Source of the DNA: Clostridiaceae bacterium
GTDB lineage: Bacteria; Bacillota; Clostridia; Saccharofermentanales; UBA5734
Assembly (NCBI GenBank): GCA_012727965.1
Contig: JAAYFZ010000386.1
Coordinates: 1 to 28,793 of the forward strand
Length of the DNA: 28,793 nucleotides
Reading direction: 5' to 3'
Of the stretch, positions 16,248 to 24,084 are shown piece after piece (the stretch's first letter is position 1; each line of letters starts with the position of its first letter). The notes under the pieces are model-generated. The model saw only the letters and a program-made list of their open reading frames with translations, was not told the DNA's origin and made no database searches. A program made the position numbers and the translations under genes.

Positions 16248-17162
16248 TTTTTTCTCGAAATCATAAATAGCTTTGAGAGCATTGCGAAAATCTTCTGGTA
16301 TTGTAGCAGTGACTGATTTTCCTATTAGTGTTTTTGGATGGGTGAAACTCAGCGAAGCTGCATGAAGTGCCTGTCTCTTAAATAGTTTGTCAGGATCAAA
16401 TTGATCTGCAACAGGTGATGAGTCATTATCTGCTGTTTCCCGGCCATAGAGCCAGTCTCCAAGCAAAGGATTTCCGATGGATTTGCTATGCAATCTGATC
16501 TGATGAGTACGCCCTGTCAGAAGCTTGAACCTGACTAGCGAAACATCGGAAGCTGCGAAGTATCTGCATACCCGCCACATAGTTTTTGCCTGCAATCCAT
16601 TTTCATCTATACGTCTTAACATAATGCTGTCAGGATCTCTTCCGATAGGCAGCTCAATAGTGCCTTCTTTTGCCGGTAATCTGCCATGAACCAGTGCAAT
16701 ATATGCTTTATCCATACCTTTTGATGAAATCACATGATGAGCATGACCATTTAGCGCTACCAGAAGGAGCCCGGTAGTATCGCGGTCTAGTCTGATAACT
16801 GGATGCAGAGGATGATCTGCAAGTCTGTCGGTCACAGATCCTTTGTCATGCAGATATGTTGGATGTGTCACCATGCCGATCGGTTTGTTTACGATGATGA
16901 GCCACTCGTCCTGATATACGATGGGCAGCAGCGGATCTTTCTTAAGCGGAGCATTTTTTGAGCCTTCAGGCCAATATTCTGCGACTAGAACATCTCCTGT
17001 TTTTACTGGATCAATCATACGCCAATGCTGGCCGTTTCTTTCCAGACTGCCATATAGTCTGATTTTCTTGCCTGTTATTCTGGACATGCCAGTTCTTGAG
17101 CAAAGAACATCAACTGCTCTTTTGCCATTGTCATTTTCATTTACTTTATAAATAATCTGCAC
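16230..17162 (-). CDS. RluA-family pseudouridine synthase
   Basis: Converts uridine to pseudouridine in rRNA or tRNA; the exact target cannot be assigned. 310 residues from a GTG at 17162, chosen because GGAGG (17170-17174) is eight bases upstream; the TTG at 17177 would place that site after the start codon. An S4-like N-terminal region (about 10-60) precedes the catalytic domain with the family pattern IIVNKPIGMVTHP, the motif IRLDRDTTGLLLV with catalytic D126, and LLTGRTHQIRLHSKSIGNPLLGD. It is transcribed toward recN and overlaps its 3' end. A promoter lies upstream, divergent from the hydrogenase operon. It is a different paralogue from the RluD-like gene at 26524. Confidence 0.9.
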   Translation of the reverse strand: MQIIYKVNENDNGKRAVDVLCSRTGMSRITGKKIRLYGSLERNGQHWRMIDPVKTGDVLVAEYWPEGSKNAPLKKDPLLPIVYQDEWLIIVNKPIGMVTHPTYLHDKGSVTDRLADHPLHPVIRLDRDTTGLLLVALNGHAHHVISSKGMDKAYIALVHGRLPAKEGTIELPIGRDPDSIMLRRIDENGLQAKTMWRVCRYFAASDVSLVRFKLLTGRTHQIRLHSKSIGNPLLGDWLYGRETADNDSSPVADQFDPDKLFKRQALHAASLSFTHPKTLIGKSVTATIPEDFRNALKAIYDFEKKSGKTI

Positions 17163-17186
17163 AAATATTTCCTCCAATAGAGATTC

Positions 17187-17216
17187 TTTTTAACACGTTT
17201 ACAGAAACAAAGTCAA
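17187..17216 (-). promoter_or_regulatory. Promoter for the RluA-family gene
   Basis: On the minus strand TTGACT (17211-17216), 18-base spacer, TAAAAA (17187-17192) preceded by TGT, an extended -10. It faces away from the hydrogenase promoter. Confidence 0.5.
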
Positions 17217-17220
17217 ATGA

Positions 17221-17233
17221 CAGAAAATTTCTG
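17221..17233. repeat. 13-base palindrome between divergent promoters
   Basis: A perfect inverted repeat, CAGAAA-A-TTTCTG, lies upstream of both the RluA-family and the hydrogenase promoter. It could be a regulator site; no regulator is identified. Confidence 0.5.
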
Positions 17234-17238
17234 AAAAT

Positions 17239-17258
17239 GATTGTAGAAATGAACAATC
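17239..17258. repeat. Inverted repeat overlapping the hydrogenase promoter spacer
   Basis: GATTGT-(8)-ACAATC. It contains the -35 box and most of the spacer, an ideal place for a repressor. The TTGT...ACAA ends resemble Rex operators, but the inner spacing is 8 rather than 10 bases, so assignment to Rex is only a guess. Confidence 0.45.
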
Positions 17259-17269
17259 TTTGGTATTGT
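17241..17269 (+). promoter_or_regulatory. Promoter for the hydCBA operon
   Basis: TTGTAG (17241-17246), 17-base spacer, TATTGT (17264-17269) preceded by TGG, giving an extended -10. The hydC start is 26 bases downstream. Confidence 0.55.
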
Positions 17270-17294
17270 ATTCACTTGGGAGGTGAGTCAAATC

Positions 17295-17786
17295 ATGGGA
17301 GCAACAAAAACAATGACTCATGACGAGATGGTCCAGGCATTGGACCAGGTAATCCAGCGTTATGCCGCTAATGGCAGGAATGCGCTGATGCAGGTATTAC
17401 AAGAAGCACAGAATATTTATGGTTATCTGCCGCTTAATGTGCAGAGATCAATAGCACTGGGTCTTGGTGTATCTGTAGCCGAAGTCTATGGGGTCGTATC
17501 ATTCTATTCATTCTTTTCACTGACACCCAAGGGCGATTATGTGGTAAGTATTTGTATGGGAACTGCCTGTTATGTAAAAGGTTCACAGGCAATACTCGAA
17601 AAAGTCGAATCAGAGCTTGGTATCAAGGCTGGCGAATGCTCAAAGGACGGCAAATTTTCTATTAATGCCTGTCGCTGCATAGGTGCTTGTGGTCTCGCTC
17701 CGGTTATCACGATCAATGACGATGTTTACGGACGTTTGTCAGCTGACGAGATACCGTCAATACTTGCCAAATACAAGGAGGCGTAA
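17295..17786 (+). CDS. hydC: NAD-linked [FeFe] hydrogenase subunit C (NuoE-like)
   Basis: 163 residues. Thioredoxin-like [2Fe-2S] electron-transfer subunit, homologous to NuoE of complex I. Helical N-terminus with NALMQVLQEAQNIYGYLP, then VAEVYGVVSFYSFF, then the four cluster cysteines in CMGTAC (C87, C92) and CRCIGAC (C128, C132). The ATG at 17295 is chosen because GGGAGG lies 11 bases upstream; the in-frame GTG at 17283 overlaps that site. First gene of the three-gene operon; hydB follows 4 bases after its stop, with AAGGAGG inside the end of hydC. Works with HydB and HydA in the cytoplasm. Confidence 0.93.
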   Translation: MGATKTMTHDEMVQALDQVIQRYAANGRNALMQVLQEAQNIYGYLPLNVQRSIALGLGVSVAEVYGVVSFYSFFSLTPKGDYVVSICMGTACYVKGSQAILEKVESELGIKAGECSKDGKFSINACRCIGACGLAPVITINDDVYGRLSADEIPSILAKYKEA

Positions 17787-17790
17787 GCTC

Positions 17791-19593
17791 ATGGATCTTT
17801 ACAGAGCACATGTCCTGGTTTGCTGTGGTACTGGCTGCACCTCATCTCAATCACCCAGGATAATTTCAAATTTCGAAGAGCAGCTGGCTGATAATAAAAT
17901 CAGCAATGAAGTAAAAGTAGTTAAAACTGGTTGTTTCGGTCTATGTGCCGAGGGACCGATAGTTGTAGTTTATCCGGAAGGTGTAATGTATTTCAGAGTC
18001 ACTCCAGAAGATGTTTCTGAAATCGTTTCCGAACACTTGGTAAAAGGCCGCTTCGTGACAAGACTTATGACAGTATCTCATGAAGAGAAGGCAACTCATG
18101 CTCAGAACGTCGAGGAGTCAGACTTTTTCAAAAAGCAGCTGCGCGTCGCTCTGAAGAACTGTGGTGTTATCAATCCGGAGCTTATTGAAGAATATATTGC
18201 TCATGACGGTTATACGGCACTGGGCACAATACTTACAGAAAAGGTCGCACCGCTTGATGTCATAGATATGATCAAGAAATCTGGTCTGCGCGGACGTGGC
18301 GGCGGCGGTTTCCCAACTGGACTAAAATGGGAATTTGCTGCTAAACAGCAAAATGATCAGAAATATGTCTGTTGTAATGCTGACGAAGGCGACCCGGGTG
18401 CGTTCATGGATCGTTCGATCCTCGAAGGTGACCCACATGCTATTGTCGAAGCTATGGCAATTGCTGCCTATGCAATTGGTGCTACTCAGGGTTATGTTTA
18501 TGTACGTGCTGAGTACCCGATCGCAGTACAGCGTTTACAGCTGGCTATCGATCAGGCTCGTGAATATGGTCTCGTCGGTAAAAACATATTTGATAGCGGA
18601 TTTGATTTTGATATCGATATCAGACTAGGTGCTGGTGCATTTGTCTGTGGTGAAGAGACTGCGCTGATGCGTTCAATAGAAGGCAAACGTGGTAATCCCA
18701 CGCCCCGCCCGCCTTTTCCAGCTGTCAAAGGCTTATTTGGCAAACCGACTATCCTCAACAATGTTGAAACCTATGCCAATATTCCTACTATTATCCGCAA
18801 CGGCCCTGAGTGGTTCGCCGGACTTGGCACAGAAAAGAGCAAGGGTACCAAGGTATTCGCTCTTGGCGGCAAAGTAAATAATGTCGGTCTGGTTGAGATA
18901 CCTATGGGAACAACAGTGCGCGAGATCGTTTATGATATCGGCGGCGGTATTCCAGGTGGCAAAGCTTTCAAGTCTGTTCAGACTGGCGGTCCTTCCGGTG
19001 GTTGTATTCCAGCTTCACTGCTTGATGTTCCGATCGACTATGACAATCTGATCGCAGCAGGATCCATGATGGGTTCTGGCGGTATGATCGTTATGGACGA
19101 AGACACATGTATGGTCGACATCGCCAAATTCTTCCTCGAGTTTACAGTTGAGGAATCATGTGGTAAATGTGCACCTTGCAGAATCGGCACGACCAGAATG
19201 TTGGAAATGCTGGATAAAATTACATCAGGCAATGGCACAATGGAAGATATAGATAATCTTGAGAGAATCGCTGTCTCCATCAAAGAGGGTTCACTCTGTG
19301 CTCTTGGTCAGACTGCACCAAACCCAATTCTTTCTACTCTTAAGCATTTCCGTGAGGAATATATTGAACATGTAACAGAGAAGAAATGCCGCTGCGGTGT
19401 TTGTAAAGAACTTACAACTTATTACATCATCCCTGATCTTTGTAAAAAATGCGGACTCTGTGCTAAGCGTTGTCCTGTTGATTGCATCAGTGGAGTGCTG
19501 GGCAAAGAACCATATGTTATTGATTCCAGCAAGTGTATCAAGTGTGGTGCCTGTGAGCAGGCCTGTAAGTTTAAGGCAATAATCCGGAAGTGA
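17791..19593 (+). CDS. hydB: NAD-linked [FeFe] hydrogenase subunit B (NuoF-like)
   Basis: 600 residues. Flavin subunit that exchanges electrons with NAD(H). Order of domains: an N-terminal thioredoxin-like [2Fe-2S] domain (C11/C12, C16, C48, C52); the NuoF core with GRGGGGFPTGLKWEF (NADH/FMN loop), NADEGDPGAFMDR, and GAGAFVCGEETALMRSIEG; a [4Fe-4S] site ESCGKCAPCRIGTTRML (about 455-471); and a C-terminal two-cluster ferredoxin domain, CKKCGLCAKRCPVDC and CIKCGACEQACKFKAI (from about 551). This architecture matches HydB of bifurcating hydrogenases and NADP-reducing HndC. ATG at 17791 follows AAGGAGG; longer upstream in-frame starts lie within hydC and are rejected. hydA follows after 25 bases. 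Confidence 0.95.
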   Translation: MDLYRAHVLVCCGTGCTSSQSPRIISNFEEQLADNKISNEVKVVKTGCFGLCAEGPIVVVYPEGVMYFRVTPEDVSEIVSEHLVKGRFVTRLMTVSHEEKATHAQNVEESDFFKKQLRVALKNCGVINPELIEEYIAHDGYTALGTILTEKVAPLDVIDMIKKSGLRGRGGGGFPTGLKWEFAAKQQNDQKYVCCNADEGDPGAFMDRSILEGDPHAIVEAMAIAAYAIGATQGYVYVRAEYPIAVQRLQLAIDQAREYGLVGKNIFDSGFDFDIDIRLGAGAFVCGEETALMRSIEGKRGNPTPRPPFPAVKGLFGKPTILNNVETYANIPTIIRNGPEWFAGLGTEKSKGTKVFALGGKVNNVGLVEIPMGTTVREIVYDIGGGIPGGKAFKSVQTGGPSGGCIPASLLDVPIDYDNLIAAGSMMGSGGMIVMDEDTCMVDIAKFFLEFTVEESCGKCAPCRIGTTRMLEMLDKITSGNGTMEDIDNLERIAVSIKEGSLCALGQTAPNPILSTLKHFREEYIEHVTEKKCRCGVCKELTTYYIIPDLCKKCGLCAKRCPVDCISGVLGKEPYVIDSSKCIKCGACEQACKFKAIIRK

Positions 19594-19618
19594 TACCGAG
19601 TAAGGAGCGTGAATTTAA

Positions 19619-21400
19619 GTGAACATGGTTAACTTGACAATAGATGATGTCCAGGTCAGTGTTCCTTCCAATTTTACAGTTTTGGAAGCCGCACGTAAGG
19701 CTGGCATCAATATACCAACCCTTTGCTACTTGAAAGGTATCAATGAGGTTGGAGCCTGCCGTGTATGTCTGGTCGAAGTTGTCGGCGGACGTGCCCTGGC
19801 TGCTGCCTGTGTCAATCCAGTCACAGAAGGTATGGTAGTAAAAACAAACAGCAATCGCGTACGTGCTACAAGAAGATCTACTCTGGAAATGATTCTTTCT
19901 GATCATAATAGAGATTGTCTTGCATGTATCCGCAACAAAAACTGCGAGCTGCAGGATCTGGCTGAACGCTATAATATCAGACAGGTTACTTTTGAAGGTA
20001 AAATGAGCGAGCCCAATATCGATGACAAATCACAGTCTATCTATCGTGACGCCAGCAAGTGCATACTTTGTGGACGTTGTGTAGCAGCCTGTGAGAAACA
20101 GTCGATCAGTGTTCTCTCGTTCCTCAATCGTGGTTTCGAAACAAAAATCGGTCCTGCCTATGATATCAGTATGGCTGATGCACCTTGCGTATATTGCGGT
20201 CAGTGCATAATCGCCTGTCCTGTTGGCGCTCTTCACGAAAAGGAAGAGGACCAGAATGTATTCGATGCCATCAATGACCCCAAGAAGCATGTTGTCGCTC
20301 AGGTTGCACCTGCTGTACGTGCTGCTCTTGGTGAAGAGTTCGGTCTGCCTATGGGCACCCGTGTAACCGGCAAAATGTTTGCTGCCCTTCATCGTCTGGG
20401 TTTCGACAAAATTTACGATGTAAACTTCGGTGCTGATCTTACCATCATTGAAGAGGGTAATGAGCTGCTGAATCGTATCAACAATGGCGGTAAGCTGCCG
20501 ATGATCACTTCTTGCTCACCTGGATGGGTCAGATTCGCTGAGTTCTATTATCCTGATTTCCTGGATAATCTCTCAACCTGCAAATCACCTCATCAGATGG
20601 AAGGCGCCATCATCAAATCATATTATGCTCAGAAAAAAGGCATTGCACCTGAAGATATCTTCGTAGTATCTGTTATGCCTTGTACTTCTAAGAAAACTGA
20701 AGCATCGCGTGAAGAGATGTTCAATCCGACCACTGGTCAGCGTGATGTTGACGCGGTTGTGACGACTCGTGAGCTTGCCCGTATGATCAAGACAGCCGGT
20801 ATCGACTTCATGAAACTACCTGATGAAGGACCTGATAATGACCTGATCGGTGATTATTCTGGTGCAGGCGTCATTTTCGGCGCTACTGGTGGTGTTATGG
20901 AAGCAGCTCTTAGAACCGTTGCTGATATCCTGGAAGAGAAAGATCTGCCGGATTTCGAGTACAAGGTTGTGCGTGGTGTTGATGCGGGAATCAAAGAAGC
21001 GGAGCTTAACATCGCTGGACATAATATCAGAGTCGCTGTTGCTCATAGTACAGCAGCCGCACGTAAATTGCTTGACGCAATTCGTGCCGGAACAGCACCT
21101 GAATATCATTTCATAGAGATAATGGGTTGTGACGGCGGCTGTGTATGCGGCGGTGGTCAGCCTCAGGTCAAGGCTCAGGATCTGATGGACATAGATGTCC
21201 GTGAGCTTAGAGCAAAAGCCCTTTATGAAGAGGATGAGATCAGAGAAATTCGTAAATCACATCAGAATCCTGATATCATCGAGTTGTACAAGAATTTCCT
21301 CGGCGAGGCTAATGGACACATGGCACATGAACTCCTGCATACACATTACCATGCAAGAGAAATCTATCCTGATAGTGTTCTCGCAGAAGAAGAAAACTGA
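19619..21400 (+). CDS. hydA: NAD-linked [FeFe] hydrogenase catalytic subunit A
   Basis: 593 residues. Carries the H-cluster and makes or oxidises H2. Clusters in order: N-terminal [2Fe-2S] (C36, C47, C50, C64); His-ligated [4Fe-4S] (H96, C100, C103, C109); two ferredoxin [4Fe-4S] sites (C148/151/154/158 and C190/193/196/200); H-cluster motifs L1 TSCSPGW (297-303), L2 MPCTSKKTE, L3 MGCDGGCVCGGGQP; then the small-subunit-like C-terminus with AHELLHTHY. L1 has Ser where the canonical motif has a second Cys. The GTG at 19619 is chosen because AAGGAG is 11 bases upstream; the ATG at 19625 is the alternative. By eye arginine CGT codons are commoner here than in neighbours, as in highly expressed genes. 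Maturases HydE/F/G are not in the window. Ends before a strong terminator. Confidence 0.95.
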   Translation: MNMVNLTIDDVQVSVPSNFTVLEAARKAGINIPTLCYLKGINEVGACRVCLVEVVGGRALAAACVNPVTEGMVVKTNSNRVRATRRSTLEMILSDHNRDCLACIRNKNCELQDLAERYNIRQVTFEGKMSEPNIDDKSQSIYRDASKCILCGRCVAACEKQSISVLSFLNRGFETKIGPAYDISMADAPCVYCGQCIIACPVGALHEKEEDQNVFDAINDPKKHVVAQVAPAVRAALGEEFGLPMGTRVTGKMFAALHRLGFDKIYDVNFGADLTIIEEGNELLNRINNGGKLPMITSCSPGWVRFAEFYYPDFLDNLSTCKSPHQMEGAIIKSYYAQKKGIAPEDIFVVSVMPCTSKKTEASREEMFNPTTGQRDVDAVVTTRELARMIKTAGIDFMKLPDEGPDNDLIGDYSGAGVIFGATGGVMEAALRTVADILEEKDLPDFEYKVVRGVDAGIKEAELNIAGHNIRVAVAHSTAAARKLLDAIRAGTAPEYHFIEIMGCDGGCVCGGGQPQVKAQDLMDIDVRELRAKALYEEDEIREIRKSHQNPDIIELYKNFLGEANGHMAHELLHTHYHAREIYPDSVLAEEEN

Positions 21401-21464
21401 ATATTATTCTGATTGAGATCACATTTTAATCAAATAATTGGTAAAAACAATAAAAATGTGCAAA

Positions 21465-21500
21465 GAGCGGCCTGGTATTTCATCCAGGCCGCTTTCTTTT
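21465..21500 (+). terminator. Rho-independent terminator of the hyd operon
   Basis: GCGGCCTGG (21467-21475) pairs with CCAGGCCGC (21484-21492) across an eight-base loop, followed by TTTCTTTT. Confidence 0.88.
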
Positions 21501-21501
21501 G

Positions 21502-21531
21502 TTGACAATGTCCATATAGTTTCTATAGAAT
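21502..21531 (+). promoter_or_regulatory. Promoter for rny
   Basis: A perfect TTGACA (21502-21507) is followed by TATAGA at 16 bases (21524-21529) or TAGAAT at 18 bases (21526-21531). It begins immediately after the hyd terminator. The leader is about 50 nucleotides. Confidence 0.65.
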
Positions 21532-21587
21532 GTAAAGGATACAGACGAAAGCTAATTGTTGAATCTGTTGCAACTTGATAAATAAAT

Positions 21588-23165
21588 ATGGGGGTGATTG
21601 CCATTCACTGGCTAGAACTAATTATCGGTCTGGTCATTGGGTTAATTTTTGCAATAGTTGGGACGGTAATATATTATCGTGCTGGTTTCAGCCGTAAAAG
21701 TAAAGAACTGATAGCTGAACAGGAAAAGGCAGAACATGCCGCTGCAGAAATGGCCTCAGAGGCTCAGAAGACCGGTGAAAACAGAAAAAGAGAGCTCCTC
21801 CTGCAAGCCAAGGAGGAGATTCATAAAACCAGGCTTGAATTTGAAAAAGATGTTCGTGAGAAAAAGACTGAACTTCAGCGTGAGAGAAATCGTATCGACC
21901 AGAAGGAAGAGACACTGGAGAAGAAGCTTGAAAATCTTGAACAAAAAGAAGAGGCACTCGAAGGCCGCGTCAGCGATGTGCTGGCACTGGAAGAGAATGC
22001 CAGGGATCTTGAGAGACAAAAGGTTATTGAACTAGAACGTATTTCCGGACTGACAGTTGAAGATGCCAAAACATTGGTGCTCGACGAAGCCAGAATGGAA
22101 TACCGTCATGATATGGCGGTAATGCTCAGACAAATGGAAGAAACTGCCAAGGAAGAGGCTGATAGAAAAGCTAAGGAAATTATCGTCAGCTCGATCCAGA
22201 GATATGCAGCTGATTATGTTTCTGAGACGACAGTTTCTGTGGTCACATTGCCTAACGATGAAATGAAAGGGCGGATCATCGGTCGTGAAGGAAGAAATAT
22301 CAGAACGATCGAAACACTTACCGGTGTTGATCTGATCATTGATGATACACCTGAAGCTGTGATCCTTTCCAGTTTTGATCCTATTCGTAGAGAGATTGCC
22401 AGGATCACTATCGAGAAACTAGTGTTGGACGGAAGAATCCATCCAGCAAGAATAGAAGAAATGGTAGAGAAGGCAAGAAAAGAAGTCGACGCAACCATCA
22501 AACAGGAAGGCGACCGTGCCGCATTTGAAACCGGCATTATGGGTCTGCATCCTGAAATAATTAAGTTGATGGGCAAGCTCCGTTATCGTACAAGCTACGG
22601 ACAGAATGTTTTACAGCATTCTATTGAGGTCTGCTGGCTGACAGGAATGATGGCGGCTGAACTAGGACTGGATGTAATGCTGGCGAAACGAGCCGGCCTG
22701 CTTCATGACTTGGGCAAGGCAGCTGACTTCGAAATGGAAGGTTCACATATATCGCTTGGTGCTGAAATCGCCAGGAAATATAAAGAAGGACCTGATGTAG
22801 TAAATGCCATAGAATCACATCATGGCGATGTCGAGCCAAACTCGATGATATCTGTACTGGTTGCTGCAGCTGACGCAATATCGGCCGCGAGACCAGGTGC
22901 CAGAAGAGAAAACCTTGAAACCTATATCAAACGAATACAGAAGCTCGAAGAGATAGCAAATTCGTTCGAAGGTGTTGAGAAGACCTATGCTATACAAGCT
23001 GGTCGTGAAATAAGAGTTATGGTCAGACCGGAGAATGTCCGCGATGACGAAATGATTTTGAAAGCACGTGAAATCTGTAAGAAGATTGAAGAAGAGCTTG
23101 ATTATCCAGGTCAGATCAAAGTCCACATTATTCGTGAGACCAGGGTCACAGAATTCGCAAAATGA
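21588..23165 (+). CDS. rny: Ribonuclease Y
   Basis: 525 residues. Membrane-anchored endoribonuclease that starts mRNA decay in Firmicutes. N-terminal membrane helix (about 9-30), a long charged coiled coil (about 35-200), a KH RNA-binding domain (about 218-280, with MKGRIIGREGRNIRTIE) and an HD domain (HSIEVCWLTG; LLHDLGKA at about 371-378; ESHHGD). Downstream ymdB is the usual partner. The start is odd: the ATG at 21588 has no Shine-Dalgarno upstream, whereas GGGGGTGAT begins at the G of that ATG, with an in-frame ATT at 21603 at suitable distance. The true start may be 5 codons further in; the membrane helix is intact either way. Confidence 0.93.
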   Translation: MGVIAIHWLELIIGLVIGLIFAIVGTVIYYRAGFSRKSKELIAEQEKAEHAAAEMASEAQKTGENRKRELLLQAKEEIHKTRLEFEKDVREKKTELQRERNRIDQKEETLEKKLENLEQKEEALEGRVSDVLALEENARDLERQKVIELERISGLTVEDAKTLVLDEARMEYRHDMAVMLRQMEETAKEEADRKAKEIIVSSIQRYAADYVSETTVSVVTLPNDEMKGRIIGREGRNIRTIETLTGVDLIIDDTPEAVILSSFDPIRREIARITIEKLVLDGRIHPARIEEMVEKARKEVDATIKQEGDRAAFETGIMGLHPEIIKLMGKLRYRTSYGQNVLQHSIEVCWLTGMMAAELGLDVMLAKRAGLLHDLGKAADFEMEGSHISLGAEIARKYKEGPDVVNAIESHHGDVEPNSMISVLVAAADAISAARPGARRENLETYIKRIQKLEEIANSFEGVEKTYAIQAGREIRVMVRPENVRDDEMILKAREICKKIEEELDYPGQIKVHIIRETRVTEFAK

Positions 23166-23199
23166 TCCTGATTGGACTTTATTGCAATCGTGATGTAAA

Positions 23200-23228
23200 G
23201 GAGGAGTCTTATGACTCCTTCTTTTTTT
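23200..23228 (+). terminator. Rho-independent terminator after rny
   Basis: AGGAGTC (23202-23208) pairs with GACTCCT (23213-23219) around TTAT, then a run of T. The following promoter's -35 box starts in the end of the T run. Confidence 0.75.
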
Positions 23229-23255
23229 GCCTGCATTCATTAATAATGCTAAAAT
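23227..23255 (+). promoter_or_regulatory. Promoter for ymdB
   Basis: TTGCCT (23227-23232), 17-base spacer, TAAAAT (23250-23255) preceded by TGC, an extended -10. Same spacing and -10 hexamer as the efp promoter. Confidence 0.6.
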
Positions 23256-23281
23256 AGAGAAAATATTCAGGAGGAAAATAA

Positions 23282-24082
23282 TTGAAAATATTATTTATCG
23301 GCGATATAGTCGGGGCTTCCGGCCGACACATACTTAAGGATCACCTAGCTGTCATACGAGAACGTTTTGATATAGATATTTGCATTGCAAACGGGGAGAA
23401 CGCTGCTGCTGGTTTAGGGATAAGCGCACAACTGGCAGAAGAAATCGCCTCATTTGGTGTTGATGCCATAACGATGGGTAATCATACATGGTCTAAGAGA
23501 GATCTGATAAGAACGATCGATGACCTGTCTTATGTTGCGAGGCCTGCAAACGGGCCAGCTTCCTGGCCAGGCAGAGACCATGTTGTTATTCGCCATGAGC
23601 TTGGTAATATTATAGTTGTGAATCTTCTGGGCAGAGTATATATGGATGCTCATAATGATCCATTCCAAATGATCAAACCATTTATCGAACAGCTCAAGAA
23701 GAAATATCAGACAAAAATAGTTGTTGTTGATTTTCATGCTGAGGCAACTTCCGAGAAAATTGCCATGGGCTGGTATTTGGACGGTGAAGCGACATTGGTC
23801 GTTGGTACTCATACCCATGTGCAAACAGCCGATGAACGGCTCCTGGAGGCTGGTACAGCCTATATAACTGATGTTGGTATGACAGGCCCGGTTGATGGTA
23901 TAATCGGCATGGACAGGGAGTCTTCTCTACGTCGATTTGTCGAACGGCTGCCTGCGCCATATGAAGCTGCCAGAGGCAGAGGTGCACTTCATGGTGTAGT
24001 TGTTGATGTCGACCGTGCGAGCGGTCAGGCAAGAAGCATCAGAAGAATCAGCTGGCCTCATTCAATTGGGAGCGGGGAATAA
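23282..24082 (+). CDS. ymdB: YmdB-family metallophosphoesterase
   Basis: 266 residues, TIGR00282 type; B. subtilis YmdB is a cyclic-nucleotide phosphodiesterase affecting biofilm and motility decisions. All expected dinuclear metal ligands are visible: D8 (FIGDIVG), E39-N40 (ANGENAAAG), N67-H68 (MGNHTW), H152 (VDFHAEAT), H177 and H179 (GTHTHV). The start is TTG at 23282, with GGAGG about eight bases upstream. It follows rny, but a terminator and its own promoter lie between them. The next gene begins two bases after its stop and is presumably cotranscribed. The spoVS gene that often follows ymdB in spore-formers is missing. Confidence 0.92.
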   Translation: MKILFIGDIVGASGRHILKDHLAVIRERFDIDICIANGENAAAGLGISAQLAEEIASFGVDAITMGNHTWSKRDLIRTIDDLSYVARPANGPASWPGRDHVVIRHELGNIIVVNLLGRVYMDAHNDPFQMIKPFIEQLKKKYQTKIVVVDFHAEATSEKIAMGWYLDGEATLVVGTHTHVQTADERLLEAGTAYITDVGMTGPVDGIIGMDRESSLRRFVERLPAPYEAARGRGALHGVVVDVDRASGQARSIRRISWPHSIGSGE

Positions 24083-24084
24083 AT

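Noticed and set aside
17239..17258. Calling this inverted repeat a Rex operator
   Set aside because: Rex sites as I know them have TTGT and ACAA separated by 10 bases; here it is 8, and no rex gene is in the window. Kept as an unassigned inverted repeat.
17791..21400. Horizontal transfer of the hydrogenase operon because of its different arginine codon use
   Set aside because: The bias toward CGT is better explained by high expression; no mobile element or repeats border the operon.
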